DNA of 41,977 nucleotides from a virus, in the IMG/VR virus record IMGVR_UViG_3300024518_002084, positions 1-41,977 of that record. One strand, written 5' to 3'. Made by a program: the position numbers and the translations under genes. A model generated the notes under the pieces. It was given only the letters and a program-made list of their open reading frames with translations, was not told where the DNA came from and ran no database searches. How positions within the stretch are numbered: position 1 is the first letter of the stretch; every line of letters starts with the position of its first letter. Below are positions 7,238 through 12,517 of the stretch, piece after piece.

Positions 7238-7545
7238 GTCAATTTCATCCCTGACTTCGGTAGCTCACCGTCCGTAACGGCAATGTAAGTGTACTTTCTA
7301 CTAACATAGCACGTTTCGTCTGAACCTTGCAACTCGACCACTTCACCTGAGGCATCGTAGGTGGATACGGTTAGGTCCGCAGGGATATCTATGGGAGCAT
7401 AGGTGCCGTCTTCTTTGACTATCAGCACTCCGTCGCAATCGGTGGGAGAAGACACGTCTTCTATGTCCGTAGATACGGCAAACTCTAAGGTGTGGCCGCT
7501 CTGGAATTCAACGTCGATTGCATTACGGTTCAGTGGAGTAGACAC
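7234..7545 (-). CDS. hypothetical protein, 103 aa
   Basis: GTG start at 7545 inside the end of the upstream gene (23-base overlap), with AAGGAC upstream. The product looks all-beta (DVEFQSGHTLEFAVS, ADLTVSTYDASGEVVEL, YVSRKYTYIAVTDGE), without membrane segment or known motif. It is coupled downstream by ATGA to the zinc-ribbon gene. Confidence 0.65.
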   Translation of the reverse strand: MSTPLNRNAIDVEFQSGHTLEFAVSTDIEDVSSPTDCDGVLIVKEDGTYAPIDIPADLTVSTYDASGEVVELQGSDETCYVSRKYTYIAVTDGELPKSGMKLT

Positions 7546-7828
7546 AGAAGATGTCCTTCTTGACAGAACTTACGGGTTCTTGATAAACAACGCACTGATC
7601 GTCAGTGGAAATCAAGAGATAGTTCGAAGGAAGTCTTGGTGCTGACTCAGATGTGGCTAGTAGCCAGTCTCTGGACGCTACTCTACATTCGCATAAATGC
7701 TTCTGTCCGAAGAAGAGATCTACGCCACAGGATAGGCAATATGCGAACAGAACTGGTTCGCTGTCGTCTTCATAGGAAGCCATATTGAATATATCCTCTG
7801 TGACTGTTTCTTCAGAGATCATTGCCAT
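7523..7828 (-). CDS. hypothetical protein with Cys motifs, 101 aa
   Basis: Starts ATGGCAATG at 7828, inside the end of the metallophosphoesterase gene (17-base overlap); the second ATG at 7822 is an alternative. CLSC near residues 31-34 and CEC near 46-48 could form a zinc site. The rest has no recognised family. Third gene type with paired CxxC motifs in this operon. Confidence 0.6.
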   Translation of the reverse strand: MAMISEETVTEDIFNMASYEDDSEPVLFAYCLSCGVDLFFGQKHLCECRVASRDWLLATSESAPRLPSNYLLISTDDQCVVYQEPVSSVKKDIFCVYSTEP

Positions 7829-9143
7829 CTACATCTACATTCGCAGAGAATTCCATTCCCCTGAAGATAGCTTGCCCGTCATTGACGATAATCGGCTCAA
7901 CCATGTGACGGCATTCTCCGTCAGGCTCAGAATAGATAACCAACATACCCTGCGTCCATCTCTCGTTAGCCAGCATTTTACCTGAAGGCTGAATGGTTCC
8001 AGTGGTTGAAGGGACCATACCGTCTAAACGGCTTAGAGTGCCTCCTGAGGCCCCTACGATGGTACGCATGCCGGTAGCTGTGCGTACACGGTCATATGCT
8101 ACCGCTTGGTAGTGGTCGTGACCGTAGATGACGGATACGCCGGGGGCTTGTCCGATGGACTTGCCAGCGGCTCCACCGGGAACACCGGAAGTTGCTGTAC
8201 CGTGTACGAATTTGAGGAACTCGTTGTGCCAGAACACACCTTGCGGATAGTTGTGACTGTATTCGATGTTGTTGTCATCATATCCACACAGGAAAGGGAT
8301 TGACAGGACCGGCTCGTCGGAACCAACCTGAGTGAGTCCCATGAGTTGTGGTGCCTTGTCGGCAATGAACTTCTCTATGCGAGCCTCATGGTTGCCAAAG
8401 AGTTGCACAATGCGAGCATCAGGGGTAATAGCCCGCTGCTGAGTGTGATGGCTCTTGTGACGGCTTAGGTTCTCGTTCAGAAGATTCAGGTAACCGGGGG
8501 TTGACCTGTGGCTGGAGAACTCTGCGAAGTCAAGGTCATCGCCCTGATTCACTACAACATCCACGCCCTCTGACTGCTCAAGGAAGGCGATTATCTGCAT
8601 ACAGACATCAATGGCGGCTTCATCGTGGATCGGGTGCATTGTCCCATCTGTTCCACGGAAGAATCCCATTTGCGTATCAGGAAGAGAGATAACTAATTCG
8701 TATCCTGCCGGTTTAGCTGTGCCGCTCTTAACCTTCGGCTTATATACATTCAGTGGTCGGGCTTCGACCTCGAACGATTCGGTTGCTAGAGTGGGAATAA
8801 AGTCAATGGTGTGGCGTGTTGAACTGGTAGGCAGCTCTACGTCTTCGCCGTCCTGCTTACGCCAGACAGTACCTTCACTCTGGACAGACTTCACTGCCTT
8901 GACTGTACCGTGTTGCTGAGCGGTCTCTATGACCTCACCCAGATCACTCATGTCAGCTTCTACAGTGACACGAGTGGTACTCCAATAACGTTGGCCGAAC
9001 CGGGCTAGCGTTTCCCTCTTGGGAGCTGTTATCCCCTTAGAATTCAAATGTTTTACGATATCTGCTGCTCGCAGACCTTCGCTCCACATAGATTCCATTA
9101 AATCCCTATCGGGATGGTCTGCTACGCCTTTAGGAGTGCCCAT
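7812..9143 (-). CDS. calcineurin-like metallophosphoesterase with N-terminal HTH-like segment, 443 aa
   Basis: All metal-binding motifs of the family are present (numbering from ATG 9143): DTQ at 156-158 (in place of DxH), GDDLD at 201-205, GNHE at 250-253, FVHG with H315, and GHDH at 341-344. Such enzymes hydrolyse phosphodiesters or phosphomonoesters with two metal ions; Mre11/SbcD-type nuclease or general phosphatase activity are both possible. Residues about 10-55 (DLMESMWSEGLRAADIVKHL...) look like a helix-turn-helix. The frame is open to 9242, but the promoter at 9205-9233 puts the transcript start near 9198, so the upstream ATGs are excluded. No clear Shine-Dalgarno precedes 9143, so the start is uncertain. 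Confidence 0.85.
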   Translation of the reverse strand: MGTPKGVADHPDRDLMESMWSEGLRAADIVKHLNSKGITAPKRETLARFGQRYWSTTRVTVEADMSDLGEVIETAQQHGTVKAVKSVQSEGTVWRKQDGEDVELPTSSTRHTIDFIPTLATESFEVEARPLNVYKPKVKSGTAKPAGYELVISLPDTQMGFFRGTDGTMHPIHDEAAIDVCMQIIAFLEQSEGVDVVVNQGDDLDFAEFSSHRSTPGYLNLLNENLSRHKSHHTQQRAITPDARIVQLFGNHEARIEKFIADKAPQLMGLTQVGSDEPVLSIPFLCGYDDNNIEYSHNYPQGVFWHNEFLKFVHGTATSGVPGGAAGKSIGQAPGVSVIYGHDHYQAVAYDRVRTATGMRTIVGASGGTLSRLDGMVPSTTGTIQPSGKMLANERWTQGMLVIYSEPDGECRHMVEPIIVNDGQAIFRGMEFSANVDVDGNDL

Positions 9144-9204
9144 ACATTCATGCCGATCTATAGATTTACTAACCTTACGTCGCCTTCGACGTGTGCAATG
9201 AACC

Positions 9205-9233
9205 ATTCTACCATGTATTAGCTCACGTTCCAA
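9205..9233 (-). promoter_or_regulatory. minus-strand promoter TTGGAA-N17-TAGAAT
   Basis: On the minus strand TTGGAA (9233-9228), 17 bases, then TAGAAT (9210-9205), preceded by TGG and followed by GG. This is the window's best-formed minus promoter and shares the TGnTAgAATGG core with the + strand promoters at 9678 and 39246. It drives the metallophosphoesterase operon. Confidence 0.65.
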
Positions 9234-9254
9234 ACAAATCACGTCGGGGAGAGT

Positions 9255-9625
9255 TATGTGAACCTTATGCCAGAAAAGGTAAGGTAGATAAGGTTGGGAT
9301 CGCTAATGGTTTTTCCCTATCGTCCTATAGTAGACGACGGACCCACTTACGAACTAGTGGGAAGAGTGTTGATCTTCTTTACAGGTAGCGTATTGGTCCC
9401 TATCACCTTCCGGTGAAATCTCTCCGCTCTTTAAGCCGAGCTAAGCCGCCCTACCGATTCCTCATCGGCCCGTTTCCAACTGCCCGCTTTCTCCAGTAGA
9501 GGAATCCTCTGGAGTTTTCTGGGGGGAACTGGATGGTCATCGTAGGATACGTTAGCGAGATTGCCCACAACCGTTCACATCTGCGTTTAATGTCATCCGG
9601 CCTTGCCGGGTAAGTTTCTGTTCTT
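9255..9625 (-). ncRNA. candidate structured RNA or long structured leader, hairpin-rich gap
   Basis: This gap between divergent genes holds no ORF of note but at least seven perfect stems: AACCTTAT/ATAAGGTT (9261-9295), TCGTC/GACGA (9320-9337), CCCACT/AGTGGG (9342-9361), TCACC/GGTGA (9403-9416), CCGAT/ATCGG (9454-9468), CTCCAG/CTGGAG (9491-9514) and CCGGC/GCCGG (9597-9609). On the minus strand the 9403-9416 loop is GGAA, a GNRA tetraloop, and a minus promoter (TGCTATACT) sits just upstream at 9640-9632, so minus is favoured. On + the last two stems are followed by T-rich runs and could be terminators, and a boxA-like CGCTCTTTAA lies at 9425-9434. I do not recognise it as RNase P, tmRNA or a B12 riboswitch. 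Confidence 0.45.
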
Positions 9626-9631
9626 AATGAA

Positions 9632-9640
9632 AGTATAGCA
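9632..9640 (-). promoter_or_regulatory. minus-strand extended -10 (TGCTATACT)
   Basis: Reverse complement of 9632-9640 reads TGCTATACT, identical to the + strand extended -10 at 24677. TTTCAA lies 17 bases upstream as a weak -35. Transcription would start near 9625 and run through the hairpin-rich gap toward the metallophosphoesterase. Confidence 0.5.
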
Positions 9641-9654
9641 TGGATTTGCTTACC

Positions 9655-9686
9655 TTGAAATCAAGAACGTATTTCTGTGTTAGAAT
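9655..9686 (+). promoter_or_regulatory. promoter of the sigma factor gene
   Basis: TTGAAA (9655-9660) and TAGAAT (9681-9686), preceded by TGT and followed by GG. The 20-base spacing is long, so the extended -10 probably carries most of the recognition. The start of transcription would fall near 9693, giving a leader of about 27 bases before the ATG at 9720. Confidence 0.55.
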
Positions 9687-9719
9687 GGTAACATAAGGCG
9701 CAATGATTGGATCATATAT

Positions 9720-10493
9720 ATGAAACGTAGACGCAGGGTCAACGAGAGTGCTGAGGACATGTGGCTTCGGTTTCAGTCTGGTGACGATTCGGCTTCGGAG
9801 GATTTGTTGCGTTACTATGAACCTTCGGTGAAGCATGTGGCTGAGCGTTTGGCGAAGGGTCTTCCTTCTCATGTGGATGTTGAGGATCTTTCAGCTATTG
9901 GGATGATGGGCTTGTATGATGCTATGTGCAGGTACGAGGATCGTGGTTACAAGTTTATCACGTATGCGAAGTTTCGTATCCGTGGCGCTATTCTGGACTA
10001 TCTCAGGTCTGTGGATCATGGGACTCGTTCGATGCGTAAGTCTGCTCGTGAGGTCAAGAAGGCTCGTTGGGAGTTGACTGGCGAGTTGGGTCGTATGCCT
10101 GCGGCCACCGATATCGCTGATTTCCTTGGGATCACGGTGGAGGAGTTCTATGAGATTGAGGCTGCGGAGGATCGTGCAGTCCATATCAGTATGTCTCCTT
10201 TGCCGGATAAGGATAACTCAAATATCGAAGTAACTTGGACTTCTATTGAGGATACGCTTGCGGATAAGCAGACTACGGTTGATCTGATGTCTGAGCTTGA
10301 GGATCCGATTGATCGTCTCAGCGACATTTTCGATACGTTGAACGAGCAGGAGCAGGCAGTGTTGTCTCTTTACTATCAGACTGATCTTTCTTTGAAGGAG
10401 ATTGGTAACCTGCTGGGTGTTACTGAGTCTCGGGCCTGTCAGGTCTACACTAAAACGTTGGATAAGATCCTCGTTCCGATGTCTTTGGGCTGA
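9720..10493 (+). CDS. RNA polymerase sigma factor, FliA/WhiG (sigma28) type, 257 aa
   Basis: Region 2 is at about 14-100, with FITYAKFRIRGAILDYLRS close to the FliA/WhiG hallmark TYAxxRIRGAILDxLR. Region 3 is at about 120-150 (ELGRMPAATDIADFLGI) and region 4 at about 210-252, with helix-turn-helix SLKEIGNLLGVTESRACQVY. It lacks region 1.1, as group 3 sigmas do. Such factors redirect host polymerase to TAAA-N15-GCCGATAA promoters. The recurrent GCCGTTAGG element before this phage's late genes resembles that -10, so this is probably the phage's own late-gene sigma. It has its own host-type promoter upstream. Confidence 0.93.
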   Translation: MKRRRRVNESAEDMWLRFQSGDDSASEDLLRYYEPSVKHVAERLAKGLPSHVDVEDLSAIGMMGLYDAMCRYEDRGYKFITYAKFRIRGAILDYLRSVDHGTRSMRKSAREVKKARWELTGELGRMPAATDIADFLGITVEEFYEIEAAEDRAVHISMSPLPDKDNSNIEVTWTSIEDTLADKQTTVDLMSELEDPIDRLSDIFDTLNEQEQAVLSLYYQTDLSLKEIGNLLGVTESRACQVYTKTLDKILVPMSLG

Positions 10494-10496
10494 CGT

Positions 10497-10526
10497 TTGC
10501 AAGGTGTAACAAATGTATGTTAGGGT
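10497..10526 (+). promoter_or_regulatory. possible promoter TTGCAA-N18-TAGGGT
   Basis: TTGCAA (10497-10502), 18 bases, then TAGGGT (10521-10526), preceded by TGT. The -10 is poor but the extended TG and the perfect repeat of the 15224 -35 support it. ATG 10533 follows after six bases, as at 1461 and 15259. The same TTAGGG could instead act as a Shine-Dalgarno. Confidence 0.4.
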
Positions 10527-10532
10527 GCCCAT

Positions 10533-10730
10533 ATGGCACGTTACATACGAGAAGATTTGTACTTCTCAATAACCGTACAGGATAACATTTTGAACGTAAC
10601 TTTCGGAGACGAGTCGTTATGGACTCGAAGGGTGAAGAAGAATGCGGATCGTGATGATACGATTCGTCGTGAAGTGGCACATCTTGCGGAGATGTTTCGT
10701 AAGATGAATGATTCTATGGAAACCTCATGA
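10533..10730 (+). CDS. hypothetical protein, 65 aa
   Basis: ATG 10533 (MARYIREDLYFSITVQDN...). It may be leaderless (see promoter at 10497) or use AGGG seven bases upstream. It starts beta-like and ends in a charged helix (DTIRREVAHLAEMFRKMNDS). Coupled by ATGA to the glycanase gene. No family recognised. Confidence 0.65.
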   Translation: MARYIREDLYFSITVQDNILNVTFGDESLWTRRVKKNADRDDTIRREVAHLAEMFRKMNDSMETS

Positions 10731-11815
10731 CTATTGGAACGCAGCTTGATGCTGTACTTAGTCAGCTATCTGTTGAGGTGGCGGACGCTTCTGACGAGCG
10801 GGAACTTCTGCTTCTTCAGATCGAGGCGTTGCAGAGTGGTCTGGATTTGACGGATCTTGAGGTTCTGAATGTGGGCAACCGCACTTTGGATCTTGACGCT
10901 GAAGCTGATGCTTTGCGAGTAGAGATCGTAGACCTAGAGTCTCGTCTTCTGTTCCTTGAAAGCGCTCCAGAACCTGAGCCGGAACCTGACCCCGATCCTG
11001 AGCGTCCTGAAGATATCCTTTACGATTCGGATTTGGATGACTGGGCGATCTGGTCGGTCTATGGTCCCGATAACAATGAGACTTATGGCAGTGGTAACAA
11101 CAGTTTGCATTACCATAGCCCCACTGAAGTCATCGAGACTGAAGATGGCGTGATTTTGACGGGCACCGATTTCGGTGAAGGCGTCACTAAGCGTTTCCTT
11201 TCAGGCGCTATCTCCACTCGTGAGACTGGTGTACGTTTCGGATTCGGTGACCTGATCTACGGTGAAGGTATCCGCTTCGCATTCGATGTCACCATTGACG
11301 AATACTCTCACGCTTTCTGGCCTGCAATTTGGTTGCGTGGCAAGGGCGGTTCGGGCGTTCACGAAGTTGACATCCTTGAGGGCTTCACAGCTCAGACCGG
11401 TGTTGATCGTGTCACTCAGATCATTCACTCTGACGGCAAAGTCAATCACATCAAGGCTCCTTGGCCTTACGGTGAACTGCCTGCGGGCAAGCGTTGTACC
11501 GTCTGGTACGAATGTTTCGCTCCCGACATTTACGGCTCTAAGGCACAGGTTCGCATGGGCATTGACGATGTTGTCAATGTTGACACTCAGGATAGTCGCT
11601 CTGACGGCTGGTGGAGTGACGATTACTGGTGGGATTGTATAGCTCAGATTCAACTGGGTGGAAACTGGGTCGGGGATCCCCGCAAACCTTATGACGGAAC
11701 ATTGCAGAACGGCAACACAGCTTACGCTAAGCCGGTCTCGCAGGTTCCATCGTGGGACGGCGACTCTAACATGACGATACATCGTGTCGTGGTAGAGGAA
11801 CTTCGTTCGTGGTAG
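10727..11815 (+). CDS. GH16-like glycoside hydrolase with N-terminal coiled coil, 362 aa
   Basis: Residues 1-80 form a heptad-rich coiled coil (ELLLLQIEALQSGLDL, RVEIVDLESRLLFLES), followed by an EPEPEPDPDPERP linker and then a beta-sandwich domain. The GH16 catalytic signature ExDxxE is present as EVDILE at 213-218, preceded by AFWPAIWLRG as in laminarinase/agarase-type enzymes. GH16 enzymes cleave beta-1,3/1,4 glucans and galactans with retention. The coiled coil suggests trimerisation or attachment to another protein rather than a free enzyme; there is no signal peptide. It sits away from the tail genes, so a depolymerase on the virion or a lysis-time enzyme are both possible. The 3' end carries a 20-bp tandem duplication. 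Confidence 0.82.
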   Translation: MTIGTQLDAVLSQLSVEVADASDERELLLLQIEALQSGLDLTDLEVLNVGNRTLDLDAEADALRVEIVDLESRLLFLESAPEPEPEPDPDPERPEDILYDSDLDDWAIWSVYGPDNNETYGSGNNSLHYHSPTEVIETEDGVILTGTDFGEGVTKRFLSGAISTRETGVRFGFGDLIYGEGIRFAFDVTIDEYSHAFWPAIWLRGKGGSGVHEVDILEGFTAQTGVDRVTQIIHSDGKVNHIKAPWPYGELPAGKRCTVWYECFAPDIYGSKAQVRMGIDDVVNVDTQDSRSDGWWSDDYWWDCIAQIQLGGNWVGDPRKPYDGTLQNGNTAYAKPVSQVPSWDGDSNMTIHRVVVEELRSW

Positions 11816-11822
11816 AGGAACT
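11787..11822 (+). repeat. tandem duplication at the 3' end of the GH16-like gene
   Basis: TCGTGGTAGAGGAACT occurs at 11787-11802 and again at 11807-11822, a 20-base period. In the first copy GTGGTAGAGGAA reads VVEE in frame; in the second the same bases supply the TAG stop. The duplication has therefore set or moved the C-terminus of the enzyme. Confidence 0.8.
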
Positions 11823-11884
11823 CACCTTCTAATATTCTGATTGAACACAGACACCCTGAGCACGGTGTAAAACTACTCACCTTT

Positions 11885-11957
11885 TCTGGGGTAGCTCAAC
11901 TGGCAGAGCAGCGCACTGTTAATGCGAAGGTTGGAGGATCGTCCCCTCCCCTCAGAG
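11885..11957 (+). tRNA. tRNA-Asn (anticodon GTT)
   Basis: Full cloverleaf. Acceptor TCTGGGG/CCTCAGA with one G-T pair; D-arm GCTC-AACTGGCA-GAGC; anticodon stem GCGCA/TGCGA with one end mismatch and loop CTGTTAA; T-arm GGAGG-ATCGTCC-CCTCC; discriminator G. The T-loop is unusual: it lacks the normal TTC start. CCA is not encoded. The next gene's ATG comes three bases after the tRNA. Confidence 0.93.
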
Positions 11958-11960
11958 CCT

Positions 11961-12326
11961 ATGAAGACTTTAGCAACTAAATGCCTTGACTGTTACGCTC
12001 GCAACGAGACTTGCCTCACCTGTCAGGGTATAGATACACGTCATTACTGGCAGATACCACCCATCGAGAACTGGAACATTGCCGATCAGGTTCCACTTCA
12101 TGTTCTTGTCAACGACGAACATTGGGATGGCAATAATCAGGTTATTCACCGAATGCTTGACAGCCTCCAGCCTGTGGTGATTGCTAGTAAAGAGGATTCC
12201 GCTGGCCGCTTTTGGGCGATCGAGCATCCCGGCGTGAGCTGGTTCAGGAACTACGACTGTTCTGTGGCAGTGAACTTCGATGGCCTTGAAGTACGGGTGG
12301 AGTTGCTAGGTTCAGCCTCTCCGTGA
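11961..12326 (+). CDS. hypothetical protein with zinc-finger-like N-terminus, 121 aa
   Basis: ATG 11961 follows the tRNA-Asn 3' end by three bases. CLDC at about 8-11 and CLTC at about 19-22 form a CxxC-x7-CxxC zinc-knuckle layout. The rest is an alpha/beta domain (PLHVLVNDEHWDGNNQVIHRMLDSLQPVVIAS). No Shine-Dalgarno exists outside the tRNA body, so translation may depend on tRNA processing leaving a near-leaderless mRNA. The stop overlaps the TGA of the tRNA-Tyr promoter. Confidence 0.65.
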   Translation: MKTLATKCLDCYARNETCLTCQGIDTRHYWQIPPIENWNIADQVPLHVLVNDEHWDGNNQVIHRMLDSLQPVVIASKEDSAGRFWAIEHPGVSWFRNYDCSVAVNFDGLEVRVELLGSASP

Positions 12327-12332
12327 TATAAT
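12303..12332 (+). promoter_or_regulatory. promoter of tRNA-Tyr, TTGCTA-N18-TATAAT
   Basis: TTGCTA (12303-12308), 18 bases, TGA then TATAAT (12327-12332). The transcript start would be near 12339-12340, two or three bases before the mature tRNA-Tyr 5' end at 12342. The TGA of the extended -10 is also the stop codon of the upstream gene. Confidence 0.65.
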
Positions 12333-12341
12333 AATACTTCG

Positions 12342-12423
12342 GGGTCGGTTGAGCAATTGGCTGCTCAGGAGACTGTAACTCTCCCGCTTTCGAGCATTAT
12401 AGGTTCGAGTCCTATTCGGCCCA
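12342..12423 (+). tRNA. tRNA-Tyr (anticodon GTA)
   Basis: Acceptor GGGTCGG/TCGGCCC (two wobble pairs), D-arm GAGC-AATTGGCT-GCTC, anticodon stem GGAGA/TCTCC with loop CTGTAAC, and a long variable arm with a small GCT-TTCG-AGC hairpin, as bacterial tRNA-Tyr requires. T-arm ATAGG-TTCGAGT-CCTAT, discriminator A. CCA is not encoded (CG follows). Confidence 0.95.
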
Positions 12424-12437
12424 CGCAGAGAATACAG

Positions 12438-12500
12438 AGAGAGGTTAGTCCTAACTTAGACCTCTCTTGACATACGCCGTTGTTAGGAGTAGACCTAACA
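12438..12500 (+). promoter_or_regulatory. tandem inverted repeats and promoter-like boxes before the reductase gene
   Basis: First repeat: AGAGAGGT (12438-12445) pairs with ACCTCTCT (12460-12467), with the palindrome GTTAG-TC-CTAAC (12444-12455) inside. Second: TGTTAGG-AGTAGA-CCTAACA (12481-12500). Between them lie TTGACA (12467-12472), a consensus -35, and GCCGTTGTTAGG (12476-12487), a variant of the recurrent element. The two share a GTTAG...CTAAC core, as expected of an operator. No NrdR box or B12 riboswitch is visible. Confidence 0.45.
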
Positions 12501-12517
12501 CATAGAGATGAGAGATA

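Noticed and set aside
9255-9625. RNase P RNA, tmRNA or cobalamin riboswitch in the hairpin-rich gap
   Set aside because: I could not find the conserved core sequences of any of these on either strand, although a B12-dependent reductase is encoded downstream.
11201-11782. 193-codon minus-strand frame inside the GH16-like gene
   Set aside because: Antisense to a clear GH16 signature and with no ribosome-binding site; treated as a shadow.
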